The notes: a model not told the origin generated them from the letters alone. Numbered from the stretch's first letter, positions 36,379 through 47,930 are shown. The stretch is DNA of 64,000 nucleotides from Hydrangea macrophylla (GCA_033977485.1 CM066989.1:91779887-91843886); one strand, 5' to 3'. Numbers and translations: made by a program.

Positions 36379-36533
36379 TGTTGAGTATTTTATTTTATTG
36401 GTTTGGTTCTAGCATAGTTATGTGTTATTAGGAGGACTATATTGTAATTTCTATTTCTTTTCTTATCTTCTGTTAATATAATAATAGAGAGGAACAATTG
36501 TTCTCTCTAAGTTTGGTGGAAATATATTCAACA
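36379..36533 (+). repeat. 3' LTR of Copia A
   Basis: 155 bp TGTTGAGTA...ATTCAACA, matching 12660-12819. Confidence 0.88.
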
Positions 36534-37367
36534 TTTATATATATATATATATATATATCTATTCTATAGAAAGGGAAAGGCGGCGGTGTCATTTATTTTC
36601 TTTTGTTTTAATTATCTCTTACACTAATGACTATAGTGAAACCCATAAAGTTTTCCAATCAAAATAGTTTCACAAGGGTATTGAAATGGCCCTTCGGAAA
36701 ATTTCACTAAATCAATTCCCCAACCACTCGCTTTACAATTTTCCACTCTCTCTCTCTCTCTCTCTCTCTAAATATTTGCAGTTAACAGCTACGTGGTTGT
36801 CAATATATATGTACTACCAATCCTCCACGCTGGTCACTTTTTCTATATATGTCTCTTTCTACTACTTGCACTTAAAGAGTGAGTGCAACCCTTCTAGTGT
36901 ATGTACAAGTAAAAAAAATACACAAATAAAATCCGATTTCATTGATTTTTGGGAGTTGGACCATCTTTTCCCTTATTGGAAACTCTCTGCTTTTTCTTCC
37001 TTGGTCAGCCGAGCTATACCCTCCTCGTTTGCAACGCAAGTATTATAGGCTACAGTTTTGTATTTGACAAGGTTCTTCCTTTCCTTTGCTTTCCTTTCCT
37101 TTCCTTTCCTTTCCTGGTTTCTTTCACATTTACTTTTAGCGATCTAATTAACAAAGTATTTGTTGGAGACATGTTGGCATGTTGGATGTGGAAAAAAAAA
37201 TGTGTCCACGAACATGTTGGAGAGTTGGGTACGTTTTAGATAATACGTATGGAGTTTCAACCAGTCTCTATTTTTCTGAATCAAGTTTGTTTCATATGTT
37301 TTCATATTAGCTTCATACATGGAATCTATTCACCCTGCATAATATTTTTGAGCTTGTTTTTGAACTT
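36534..37367. other. Residual EDR2 intron with simple repeats
   Basis: Original intron sequence between A and D. It contains an AT repeat (36536-36558), a CT repeat (36746-36769) and a CTTTC/TTTCC repeat (37090-37125). No coding similarity noticed; open frames here are low-complexity. Confidence 0.7.
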
Positions 37368-38224
37368 TGTAGGTAGATTCTGGATATGGTGGGGTAGAGT
37401 AAGAGAAATGAGTTCGTAAGAGAGTAGCAGCCTAGGAATCAGTAGTGTAGAGGAAGTCTCGAGAGGAAGTGGAGAAGAAGTAAAGAGAGGCAGACTAAGG
37501 GTCAATGAGTGGGGGAAGTGTTCCGAGAGAAACCTGTATAATTAATGGTCGAGCATGTATGTATGAAGGAATATTCACAGTCAGCTCATAAATGCATAGA
37601 TCCCAATGGAATAATATCTGAAATTCTCTCTGAGTGTGTCTCAGGAAAAAAATCATCCGTTACCTCTGAGGGTACTGTTCCTATTTATAGCAATTGGGAC
37701 ACATGCCAAGGAATGAGCGCAGCTGATGTGGCTCATTCCTATTGAGACGTACCAAAATGCCACGTGTCATCCGGAGATGACACAAGGAATGTCCTCGCGG
37801 TAAACTAGAGAGTTATTTCAGATAGTCTCACAGACCTTTAGAAAGGCTTAGGAAGTATATCGCGGAGTAGACGGTCGCGACCTTCCAAAGTAAGCTCTGC
37901 TCTTAAGCCAACCAAGCCACATAACCTGAGAGTTCCCGATAAGATAGAATAAGATTCTACCACGGCATAGTGTGGGATGACCATGTCGCGGTCTAGTCCC
38001 ATTGTGCCAAGACCTGCCCCCAATCGAGGTCTATCTGAGTTGAATATTACCATGGGTAGTTTACATGATTCGTGGGGAAGTATCGTGGACTTGACTTCAT
38101 GGGCGCCCTGATGATGACTTTTGGGGTTCCGATCTTATCATTTAGGCACTGCATGTAGTATTCTTTGAGTGATAGATGGACATGTGTCACTCGTGGATAC
38201 GTTTGTCAGATAGTGATACCCATA
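37368..38224 (-). repeat. 3' LTR of Tat element D
   Basis: On the + strand it starts TGTAGGTAGATTCTGGATATGG-like text and ends GATAGTGATACCCATA; the other copy ends ACCCACA. The adjacent TTTTGCCCCTGCTC is the complement of a polypurine tract (GAGCAGGGGCAAAA). Confidence 0.9.
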
Positions 38225-38404
38225 TTTTGCCCCTGCTCGGGTTATACTTTCCGAAGGAAGTGCGGCTCGAGCACCGTGCCAGCTTTTTTGCAGGGGTCTT
38301 GTCAGCTTTAAATGAGCCATAATGTTTTGCGTGGGAAAATTGAAATATTTATTTTGGGTAGTGACTTTTCATTTCGCCGGGCTCGTTCGGCGGTTCCTCG
38401 AAGT

Positions 38405-38412
38405 TATAAAAG
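38405..38412 (+). promoter_or_regulatory. TATA-like box of the antisense PMD gene
   Basis: TATAAAAG 137 bp upstream of ATG 38551 region (ATG at 38549). The same octamer followed by AG lies 117 bp upstream of the second antisense gene at 42129. Confidence 0.5.
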
Positions 38413-38548
38413 AGCGGCTACATAGCGGTCTTTTCTTCATGCTTTCCATTTTCAATTTAAATCTCTAGCCTTCTCTTGTATTTTTGCTCTTCGACTATAG
38501 TCGATATTCCTCTAAGATTTTCTTGGGAGGGTCTACTCTGTGTTTTTG

Positions 38549-41500
38549 ATGGCTGAAGTCGTTTGCTCATCGAAAGGGAAGAAGAAGCTCTTGGGAAGTT
38601 CAGGTCAGCTTCCCGTCGCCGCTACATTCATTAGCGGTCAAGAAGATACGTTCTGGTTGAAGGTTCGGGATTTCTACCCAGGTTCTCTTTTTATTAAAGA
38701 TCCGTTGTTCCAACATCCCGAAGCATCTACAGGTGAGGCTGAAATGATCGCACCTGTAAGTATTTCACGTCTTGAAATGGAAAGGGGGGACTACCCCTAT
38801 TCAAACATAGACTTTCACGCTTCTTCGGGTCCTTGTACTAATTGGGACGAGTGGAGTTCTTCTATGCTCTCAAATCCACGAAGTCATGAACTGTTGACTG
38901 GCGCGAGTATCTTGGATGCGGTATCTGTTTGTGTATCCTTGAATTATAGAAAAGGCACTTTAGGTTTGGCTGAGTTAGCTGAGTTAGCCTCGAGATGGAG
39001 CTCTAACTCCCACACCTTTGTTACTACTAGGGGGGAATTTACCCCTACTCTAAAGGATGTGGTGGCTCTAATGGGCTTGCCTATTATTGGTGATTATTCG
39101 CTGGAGGGTCTTCACGAAGACTCGAAGGACAAAGATACTGTAGCTTTTTTGCAATCGTGTCTTACTAAGAGTGCCGCGTTGACTAGTGTTTTTACGGGGG
39201 AGAATAGGGGTAGGCAAGCCTCCTTTGTTACCTGGTTGCGCTATTTTTATAAAGACATTCAACCTTCAAAGCAAGTGACGGGCAATCAGGATCGTGATGA
39301 GAGAACGGGTCCGGGATCCGATAGCCCCCATTGCTTAGCAGCGTATATTGCCAGCTGGCTTACGCGCTACATTTTTCCAATGTCTCCTGAAGATGGAATA
39401 AATGCCGTGATCTTTCCTCTAGCCGTTAAGTTGGCTAAGGGTCATCCGCTTCCTTTAGCTCCGCTATTTTTGGGTTCTTTGTACCATCGCCCGGATTCTC
39501 TCCATACCGATTTCAGGCATTCTGTCGATCGTTTTGATATTTCCAGTTATTTTTGCACCCCTTTTCTGACCATGTTTCTTTTTGAGCGACTTAGGGGTTA
39601 TGCTCCTTCCTTATAGTCTTTGAAGCTACTAAGAAGAAGCTTCACGGGCCCACCCGCCAAGTTACATATGTCGATAATCGCCAACCTAGAGCGAATAGGT
39701 GGTGCAAGAAGGGGACATTGAAGCGTCCGAGCAAATTCCTGGATGATATAAAAGAGTTTGAGTTTCGTCCTTACGCAAGAGCCATTATTGGTGAAAGAGA
39801 TCTGGATCTATATCCTTCTGGTTCTTTCGAAGAAGCGGATTTATCTATTTGTCAGGGTTCCCGAGGTTTTATTATGGCGGCGGTCATGTTTCCGTTGAAT
39901 CTCCCTTTTTTGTCCGAGTATACCAAGGGAGCCATGTGTTATAACCCCCATAGAGTTTCTCGTTAGTTTGGCTTGGATCAGGGGTTACCCGCACGTTTTG
40001 AGCTCCTTATGGATTACATAGAGAGTTCTAGGCATTTTACCTCGGCTGAAATGATAAACCTCTCTGGTGGAGATACTGTTCGGATTGCTCCAAGAGGAAG
40101 AGTTGGCCGCTGTACCCAGAGTTGGGAATCTTTCTGGGACGAATGCCTTTATTCTTTCGTTCATTTTTATACTAGTAATCCGGTTAGGGCCAAGGTTTAT
40201 GATATAGCGACAAATGACGGGACGCTTCGAACTTTAAAATTAAAAAGGTTAACTACTTCTGTAAAAGCCAGGGTTGAGGCGTCTTATGCAATTGAAAGTA
40301 TATCTGCCGCCAATGGTCTTCCTCAGGATGACAACAAAGAAGTATAATCGAGGTCGATTCCAAAATGGAGGCGTCTGGTGAAAACTTCTGAGAAAGTAGC
40401 GTCTTCTAGAGAGGTTCGTAAGTTATTTTGCTTAGCCCTTTTCATTTTTCATAATCGTTCCTTCCCTTCCCTCCTTGAGGTAACGGCCGGGTACTTCTTT
40501 CGTGGCAGGATCTCGTGGGTTCTGAGATAGGTATGGGGCGTAGGAAGGTAGGTGAAGGTCTGCCTGTTCAGGAGGAGGTTGAGAAATTGTCTCTGTTTCC
40601 CGTTAGTCGCGCGACACAGATTGATATCGAGGGTTATTCTAGTGGGAAGCGCAAGAAGGACAAAGATCGGTCTCGTAGCCATCGTAAAAAGAAGAGCAAT
40701 AGGAGTAGCGGGAAACATAAAAAAAACAGCGTGGCTGATGCCCTTGAGGCCGAGCCAGAGTCTGGTTCTACTACTGCTCGTGCTCATCCTGTAAATGTTT
40801 TTCAAGAGGGTGATCACGAGACACAAATTTTTGCTGATTGTAAAGCTTCTGTTGTTGATAACGAAATTCTCTGGTATGACTCTGATCATGTTGGGGATGA
40901 TGACGCGTTACCTCGAAGGGATCGTGCTGGTTCAGAGATGACGATGATTTTTGTGCCCGATCGGTATGCGTCACCGAATACTGGTAGAGTGGTTTTGAGT
41001 CTGGACGATCATAGTGCTTTAAGTGATTTTATGCAATATTTACAAGCAGAGTAGGACCCGGTGCTGACGGGTGAAATCCCTGTTGTCGAGGATAGAGTTT
41101 AGAAAAGTTGTGATGATCCGCCAAGTAGGGGAACTTTTCTCTCTGACAGTGATATTCCCAAGGGTCCTTCTTTAAATATGCCCTCGGCTCCGATCTATTC
41201 GGTTGAAACTGGCTCTGAGGATTTATTAGAGCGGTGTTTGGAGAAGGATCTTTTTGGCGAGACTTTCGAAATGGGTGTGGAAAATCGAGATGGTGTCCTG
41301 GGTACTCCTTCCCGAGATGCTAAATCAGTGACCTGGGGAGGATGTAACATTAATTCTTCTTTCGTTCCCGCACTAGAGGTTATTAAAGCGAAGCGTCCTG
41401 AGACTCTTACTTTGTTTACTTGTAAGTTTCCTACGATCCGCTCTTGCTTTCTAGAATCTCTAGCGGCAGTCCTGATGTATTTGGACATTACACCAATCAG

Positions 41501-41818
41501 AGATTTGGATGCTGCCCATCTTGACATGTATATGGATGCCTTTGATGACTTTAAGGCGCAGGGTCTTAATGTTGAGTGACTGGGCTCTCATTTGGCAGAT
41601 TTGCGCGAATTTTCTCTTTTTTTTTTTATGATTTAGCACATAATGAAAAGGCTGTTGATGCCAAAATTGTTGCGGCTGAGGCTGCTTTGGCCGCTGCTGA
41701 AGCTGCTTTGGGAGCTTTGAAAGAAGAAAAGAAGGTCATTAGGGAGGGCCGCCCTGCTCTTGGACCAAAATTTGCAAGTAATGATAGTAGTGCCCGGGCG
41801 ACTCGTGGTCTCTTCTAA
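38549..41818 (+). pseudogene. Plant mobile domain (aminotransferase-like) gene carried by D
   Basis: ATG at 38549 opens a 355-codon frame (MAEVVCSSKGKKKLL) with plant mobile domain (PMD, PF10536) hallmarks: FTPTLKDVVALMGLPIIGD, AAYIASWLTRYIFPM and FPLAVKLAKGHPLPLAPLFL. PMD proteins include host MAIN/MAIL genes and transposon-borne versions (family knowledge). A one-base shift near 39612 and stops at 39964-39966, 40345-40347 and 41052-41054 interrupt continuing similarity (FEFRPYARAIIGERDLDLYP; lysine-rich SGKRKKDKDRSRSHRKKKS; DITPIRDLDAAHLD). A likely intron lies at about 40414-40508. It is opposite to gag-pol, with its own TATA-like box and AATAAA at 41914. Confidence 0.85.
40414..40508 (+). 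other. Probable intron in the PMD gene
   Basis: The frame ...SSRE ends at 40413 and resumes in phase at 40509 (DLVGSEIGMG) after a pyrimidine-rich stretch ending GGCAG. The donor could be GTTCGT (40414) or GTAAGT (40418); only the first keeps the frame. Confidence 0.5.
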
Positions 41819-41913
41819 TTACTGCTGTTGGGCTTGTAGGGGCCTTTCCCCCTCCCCCCCTTTTTTTGTTGTTGTGAGCCTGTCACGTCAGCTTTTTGTA
41901 CTTCTTATTTTTG

Positions 41914-41919
41914 AATAAA
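41914..41919 (+). terminator. Polyadenylation signal of the PMD gene
   Basis: AATAAA about 95 bp after the end of the PMD reading frame, before the next TATA-like box. Confidence 0.5.
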
Positions 41920-42128
41920 ACACGATATTTGATATGCCATGTGTTTGAATGAGTCGCCATGGTTTTGGAAGAGGGTGTAGAGGTTCATGAATGTTTGTGC
42001 AAAGTAATGATGAATGAATCGCCGTCGTTTTGACAAAACGAACGGGCGAATTTATGTTGAGCCGTAATAATGATGATGCTTGGTGTCACATCTCCTCGTA
42101 TTATGAGGTTTAATAAGTAACTTTACTC

Positions 42129-42136
42129 TATAAAAG
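42129..42136 (+). promoter_or_regulatory. TATA-like box of the second antisense gene
   Basis: TATAAAAG followed by AGG, 117 bp upstream of ATG 42253. Confidence 0.5.
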
Positions 42137-42252
42137 AGGTCTTGGAAGTTTTAGCAAGTCATTTCGAGTTTCGGCGAGGGGTTCTAGAGAGAGGAACCAC
42201 CTATTTGTAATTTCTTTTTTACCCTTTGTCTTTTTGCTTTATTTAGCCAAAA

Positions 42253-42942
42253 ATGTCCAGCTCGTCTTCTAACTTCGAAGCTGATTCTGGCGCTATCAAT
42301 TTGCCCATCGTCTTTGGCGAGGTATGGGAGGGTTGGAGAGGCATTGCCGTTCCCACTCACTTGTGTGGGGTTTTGGATCGCATCTATAATCATCGTCCAG
42401 AAACTCTGGTGGATTTTGCTGATGTTCATCGTGATCTTCAGAGTGAGTACTATGTGGATCTAGCAAGAATTGTTAGGATCTTTGAAGGCAATACCTTGGA
42501 TTCTATGACGGATGATTTCTTGGACCGTGCTTCTTTTTTGTTAGAGAAATTACAGAGAGGTCATGTAAATGTTGATTGGTTGGCCATTCGTCTGCATATT
42601 GTGAAGGAACGGCGCCGTTGTCTTGGCCTTAGACAGAGGGTGCAATATTTTGAGGGTCGTCGTCGAGGTTATTTAGAGGAATTAACAGCTGAAGCCAAGA
42701 AACTCGGCGACCTGTCTTCTATACAGCTTCGCCTGTTTTCCCTTACTGGTGCTGCTTCTCGAGCATTTGATGAGGCTAGCGCCGAGTTCGAGAGGGTTTC
42801 AATGCATCTGAATGAGAGAATTAGAGAGGCTGATGCTCACCTTCTCAAGCTTGGAGCGGATATTCAGTCTATTGAAGATCAGGTGTCAATGGTTGGTGTT
42901 GCTTCCGATTGGCCAATAGGCGCTGATCTTCTGGGTGATTGA
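42253..42942 (+). CDS. Uncharacterised 229-aa coiled-coil protein carried by D
   Basis: An intact 229-codon frame from ATG 42253 (MSSSSSNFEADSGAI) to TGA 42940-42942. I do not recognise the family. An N-terminal acidic serine-rich start is followed by WEGWRGIAVPTHLCGVLDRI, then long charged segments (KERRRCLGLRQRVQYFEG, FERVSMHLNERIREADAHLL) with the heptad look of coiled coils, about residues 110-215. No signal peptide or membrane segment. It lies between the PMD gene and the integrase end, opposite to gag-pol. Being uninterrupted while its neighbours are broken is notable but could be chance. Confidence 0.75.
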   Translation: MSSSSSNFEADSGAINLPIVFGEVWEGWRGIAVPTHLCGVLDRIYNHRPETLVDFADVHRDLQSEYYVDLARIVRIFEGNTLDSMTDDFLDRASFLLEKLQRGHVNVDWLAIRLHIVKERRRCLGLRQRVQYFEGRRRGYLEELTAEAKKLGDLSSIQLRLFSLTGAASRAFDEASAEFERVSMHLNERIREADAHLLKLGADIQSIEDQVSMVGVASDWPIGADLLGD

Positions 42943-43484
42943 ACCCCACAAACACTTTGCCCTGTTCCCCTTTTATGTTTTAATTTTCGAATGGGGGCAG
43001 GTCTTGGTCGCCTATTGTGATCTTTTAATCAACTCCCTCTCTCTCTCTTTTTTTTTTTATACTTTTGGTTGGTGGGTGGTGATAGGATTGGTACGTCTAG
43101 TTGAACACCTTAGTGTGTCTGGGCGAGCACTTTTGTACAGGCGGTTCGCCGCTTTTTTTTTGTAACAAACAATATAAAATGAAACAAGCTTATCTTTTGT
43201 TTGTGTTGTGTTCATCGTATATGTGTTTATGCTTTGTTTCTTTGATTTTCAGGAGACGAGTGCTGTGTGAAAACAGGCTTATCTCTGGTGTCCTTGTGTT
43301 TTCATGATTAAGTGGTGAATAATTCGAACGCAAGGGAGAAACTAAAAAATTTATTCACAATTTGCCATGGTAGTGGGGGTTCACCCCAGAGTACATGATA
43401 ATAGAAATGGTGCGAAATGCACGCTTACATTCATAAATATTACCTTGTGCACTTTCTATGTAAAAGAACAAAGAGATAACCATT
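42943..43484. other. Region between the antisense gene and the integrase end
   Basis: T-rich 3' untranslated-like sequence with CT/T runs (43040-43062). A possible polyadenylation region near 43165-43180 (AATATAAAATG). Convergent end of the two opposing transcription units. Confidence 0.5.
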
Positions 43485-45017
43485 CTAGGCATAAAAGAGC
43501 TTTACCCATTTAAGGTTTAAGGTCCCTTGACTGCTTCCATCTTCAGGGTGGATTAGCTTGCAGTATCCGCTGTCATGGACTTCTTGGACAAGATAAGGAC
43601 CTTCCCACTTAGGAGTGAACTTTGGGGAGGACATGCTTCTCATGACATGCGTCGCTGCCTTCAATACTAAGTCTCCCTCTTTGATCTGCCTGGGATGGAC
43701 CATGGCGTCGTACACCCATGCTATTCTTGCTTGATAAACTTTCAGGGCTCCTTTAGCTTTGTCCCTCCTTTCATCCAGGCTTTCTAGTTCCGTATATCGC
43801 GTGTCTAAGTCGACTTCGCTTTGGAGTGTGATTCTAGCTGAGGGAACCGAAATCTCAGCGGGGACGACTGCTTCAGTACCGTAGACCAGCGAAAATGGAG
43901 TGGCTTGTGTAGCACGTCGCTTGGATGTTCGGAAAGCCCATAAAGCTAATGGTAGTTGTTCTGACCAATTCTTGGGGAAGTCGGTCATGGTTTTGCTTAG
44001 GATCTTGGAAAGAGTTTTGTTGCTTGCTTCGGCCTGCCCGTTCCCTTTAGGGTAGTAGACTGTGGACTTGTACTGGGAGATGCCATATTTAAAGTATAGG
44101 CTCGTGACCGGCTTCGAGGTGAAGGGCTTACCGTTGTCTGACAAGATCACCTTGGGGATACCGAACCTGCAAATTATGTATTGTTTTACGAAATTCACGA
44201 TGCTCTCCCCCGTTGCCCTTCGTAGTGGTACGGCTTCCACACATTTTGTTAACAATTCTGTGGCCGCTAAGATCTAGATATTTCCACGTGATGGTGATAT
44301 GGCGCCCATGAGATCCATTGACCACATATAGAAAGGCCATGGAGTTGTTAAACACTTTAACCCGACAGCTGGGGCGTGTATGCTATTAGCGTGTATTTGG
44401 CAAGCCTTACATTTCTTTGCGAATTCTAGTGCCTCCTTCTCCATTATTGGCCAGTAATATCCCAAGTGTATGAGCTACTGGTATAGCTTGTTGCCTCCCT
44501 GGTGTTCAAATTGATGAACTTGCTGTAGGGCGTCGTTCACTTCTTGACCTGGGAGACACCTCAGCACTTTTCCATTAAAACCTTTTCGGAACAGATTCTC
44601 TTCGCTTGCGAAGAATCGCGGTGCTTTCTTTCTGATTGAGGCTATGTCAATATTCTCAAACGGGAGGGTTCCTTCCGTGAGATAATCAATGTATGGTTTA
44701 CGCCAATCATCGCTAGCTTCCACGAAATTGCATTCATTCCGAGAGGGGAACTCTTGGCATGATGCACAATTTTGTTGAAGATTATTTGCCTCTTTTATCA
44801 TCTCCGGCCAATAGTACCCTCTCCTCTGTATGATCTTGTACAAGCTGATGTCCGAATTGCCACATGTTTTCTTATGGATCGTCTCGAGCCGGAGGACCGC
44901 TTCTTCCTTATCCACGCATTTAGCAATCCATCCTCCCATGGCTCTAAAATAGAGCTCGCCTTGATAGATTAAGAAGTTCCTTAAACCCGGCGTGAGAGTG
45001 GATTCCTTGCTCTGCAA
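43485..45017 (-). pseudogene. Element D integrase with two HHCC-like zinc modules
   Basis: Read on the - strand: a first zinc-binding module (IHKKTCGNSDIS ... RRGYYWPEM ... CASCQ) at about 44900-44750, a second (HQFEHQGGNKLYQ ... GYYWPIMEKEA ... CKACQIH) at about 44520-44390, then the catalytic core (MDLMGAISPSRGNI, VILSDNGKPFTSK, YYPKGNGQAEASNKTL, with D, D and E positions apparent) and the GTEAVVPAEISVPS region typical of Ty3/gypsy elements. The C-terminal part (KFTPKWEGPYLVQEV) is present. Stops at about 44466 and 44274 interrupt the reading. Confidence 0.88.
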
Positions 45018-45760
45018 TTGACATCGGATTGGGGCCTCCAGTCGCCTGGCTTATCTTCCTTTTGCGGGAGGAGCTCTGTGACTGTACATGGGAGGCTTCT
45101 TTTGAAGATCTCAATCTTGACGGAGTCTCCTTCAATTTCTACCTTCGACGCCAGAGTTGCAAGGGCATCCGGATGCCTGTTGCTAATTCTTGGTGTATGT
45201 TTGATATAGACACTTTCAAACTTATCCAAGTATCGCTGTAATATGGAGCGATAGGCTACGAGGGCAGGCTCTTTGATGGCGTAGCTTCTGTCAGTCTGCT
45301 TGACTACGAGATTGGAGTCCCCCAAGATCTCTATCGCCCCGACTCCCATATTTTTTTTGGCCATGAGTCCTAGAACGAGTGCCTCGTATTCTGATTCGTT
45401 GTTTGAGCATTGGAAATCTAATTTAAAAGATAGGTTCATCGTTTCCTTGTGTGGTGATGTGAGCACGATTCCCGCTCCTCCCCCTTTGGAAGTAGATGAA
45501 CCGTCAAAGCTAAGTTCCCAGGTGCCTTTTGTAATGCCCGCGACAGATGCGTTGAAGTCATCGCCTGGGAGATCTTCGACGATGGGCTCGGGCTCGCTGC
45601 TAGGAAATTGAGCTAGCAAATCTGCTAGCGCCTGACTCCTGATTGCTGTTGGCAGCGAGCAAGTGATGTCGAATTCAGCCAACGTGAAGAGCCATCGCGC
45701 TATCTTTCCTAACAAAGTTGGCTTGCTTAGGAGGTGTTTGATTGGATCGCATTTGGTCAC
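45018..45760 (-). pseudogene. Element D archaeal-type RNase H (aRNH)
   Basis: After the tether come ELSFDGSSTSKGGGAGIVL, CSNNESEYEALVLGLM, ILGDSNLVVKQ and ISNRHPDALATLAS, the motif order of the RVT_3 family with catalytic D, E, D and D visible. A second RNase H in addition to the Ty3 one is diagnostic of the Tat lineage. The frame is open over this span. Confidence 0.9.
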
Positions 45761-45799
45761 GACCTTAAGCGGGAATGCCAGGAGATAATGGCAGAATTT

Positions 45800-46339
45800 C
45801 TATGTGGCAAAAATGAGTGATAAGCAATGTCTTTCCATCGCCGAATACCTCATTTCTAGGCCTTGGAGGATACAGCTGATATAATAAATAGGCTTTTCCT
45901 GCCCATTTGACTCTTGTGCAAGTAATGCTTCTATCGATTTTATTGTGGAGGTAAGGTACAGCAGTAATGGTTGGCCCTTTGTTGGAACGATCATGGTTCT
46001 TGGTGAAATCAATACCCTTTTGATTGCATCGAAGGCTGAGTCATGTTGTGGTTCCCATGCGAACGCTGCGTTCCCTATCAATAGGGTTGAGAATAGGTGG
46101 GTGAGTTCTGCGAGGGCGGGAATAAACCTACGTAGATAAGATACCTTGCCAAGTAGACTTTTGAGTTGCTTTGTAGTTCTAGGTCGCGGTATTCCTCTGA
46201 TGGCAGTAATCTTTGCTGGATCGGGATCGATACCATGACGATGGACAACGCATCCTAGGAATTTCCCTAATGACACCCCAAACGCGCATTTCAACGGGTT
46301 CATTTTCAGATTAAACTTTCTGCATCTGTCAAAGACCAC
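45800..46339 (-). pseudogene. Element D RT end and Ty3-type RNase H
   Basis: The RT thumb/connection (LNPLKCAFGVSLGKFLGCVV-like, with HRHGIDPDPAKITAI) leads into a Ty3 RNase H-like segment (AFAWEPQHDSAFDAIKRVL, PIYYISCILQGLEMRYSAME). In Tat elements this domain is degenerate. A stop at about 45800 precedes the tether to the aRNH. Confidence 0.85.
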
Positions 46340-46366
46340 CTGCAGATCTGAGAAGTGTGCTTCTTC

Positions 46367-47020
46367 CTATTTTGACTTAACTACAAGATCATCAATGTAG
46401 AACTTTATTATCGAATGTAGCAAGTCGTGGAATATAGCCATCATAGCTCTTTGATATGTAGCTCCCGTATTCTTGAGTCCAAATGGCATGACTGTGTAGA
46501 AAAAATTACCCAACGGCGTTCTGAAAGCTGTTTTCACTACGTCTTCTGGATCCATTTCGATCTGGTTGTATCCACTGAAACCATCCATAAAGGAAAACAT
46601 TTGATGCTCTGCCGTTGCGTCGATCAAAGTGTCGACATTAGGAAGGGGGAAGTCGTCCTTCGGACAAGCCTTGTTAAGATCTCTGAAATCCACGCAAACA
46701 CGTATTTGACCAGTTTTCTTTTTTACCGGTACAATATTGGCTAACCACGTGGGGTGGTGTATGGGTTTGATGAAGCCTGCTTTTAGCAGGTTAGTGATTT
46801 CTTCCTTGATCTGTGTTTCCAGTTCTGGACAAAAAACTCGAGCTGATTGTTTGACTGGTATCGCTGCGGCGGAGATATTGAGTTTATGTGCCGTTGTACC
46901 GATATCCAATCCCGGCATTTCAGCGTAAGTCCAAGCGAAAATATCCGAATTGGCTTTAAGTAGTTTGACCAGCTCAGATCGTTTTCCTTCGCTTAGCTCG
47001 CGTGAAATAAAAATTAGCAT
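46367..47020 (-). pseudogene. Element D reverse transcriptase
   Basis: Ty3/gypsy RT blocks in order: FIKPIHHPTWLANIVPVKKK, RVCVDFRDLNKACPKDDFPL, FSFMDGFSGYNQIEMDPED, TPLGNFFYTVMPFGLKNTGA and KFYIDDLVVKSK, the last with the catalytic YIDD. Intact over this stretch; the reading stops just after VVKSK. Confidence 0.93.
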
Positions 47021-47199
47021 AGCGGGTTGATCTTTTGTATCAACTAAATTTATCTATTCTAGCTCTTGTTCTTTATTGCTCGGCCCGTCTTGTAGGCATT
47101 CGGGCACCACCTTTGGTTCCTCGGATTGGATTAAGGCGATGTCAACCATGTTGCAGCTATAGGGGATCTCCTTCGTATGGGAGGAGGTCCCCGCAGACC

Positions 47200-47930
47200 G
47201 TCATAATCGGTATACAATCTTCCCATCAGGCAGGCGGACGCGATAACATTCCAGTTCTTCATTGATCTTCTTTTTGCCCTTTCCTTTCTTGGGGATCACC
47301 TCAAAATTGTCCTGCTTTGCGCGTTCCCATCTTGGAATTGGCCGGGTACACACAAATGACCTTGATCCTTCATCTTCATCTATAAATTCGGTGTAAAACA
47401 CCGCATCAGCGAAATGGGACTCGTGTCACGCAAATGGTGATTTAGAGGCGATGATCATAATGATCTTTTTGTTGACAATCCCTTTCGCGCATTGGTGGTA
47501 GGTGGAAGGAATGAGGGCAAACTTATGCATCCAGTTCCTTCCTAGAAGACCATGGTATGCTGTGTTCGCGTCGATTATATGAAATCTGGTGTGGCACCGA
47601 ATGGGTCCTACGATGAGGTTGATGGGGGACTTAGATCTTGTTCGGAAGCCTTCCCGAATTCGTTAATGGCGATTGATGGGGGACTTAGATCTTGTTCGGA
47701 ATATCCAGCGGCGGAGAGCACATCTAATGACATCAAGTTGAGGGAAGCTCCGTAATCCAGGAATCCTCGTTGAAACTCGATGCCATTGACCTCCACCGGC
47801 ACGTACAACGGTCTATTATATGCGAAAGGTACTTGTCTGTCTGCCTCGGAAAAGGTAATTTTGGATACGGCCACTCAGAGTGTTCGCCGCATGGATCCTC
47901 CTACTCTCATACATTCCTCTGCCTGTACCT
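47200..47930 (-). pseudogene. Element D protease region
   Basis: VPVEVNGIEFQRGFLDYGASLNLMSLDVL has the retropepsin-like active site (D-Y-G-A-S). Downstream (LECYRVRLPDGKIVYRL at about 47210) is the linker to RT. A 26-bp direct repeat 54 bp apart (47621-47646 and 47675-47700) adds an 18-codon duplication in this region. Confidence 0.7.

Larger units (their letters stand above)
12660..36533 (+). mobile_element. Copia retrotransposon A, interrupted by B and C
   Basis: LTRs at 12660-12819 and 36379-36533 start TGTTGAGTATTTTATTTTAT and end ATTCAACG/ATTCAACA. Flanking 5-mers TATAT (12655-12659) and TTTAT (36534-36538) are a near match for a target duplication. Gag-pol is on the + strand in three pieces: 13412-14192, 27606-29162 and 34396-36360. 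Without B (with its 5-bp duplication) and C the element is about 5.2 kb, a normal Copia size. Stops and frame changes make it non-autonomous. Confidence 0.88.

Noticed and set aside
36686..37239. Open frames of 96-120 codons between elements A and D
   Set aside because: Built from CT and CTTTC simple repeats in residual intron; no domain.
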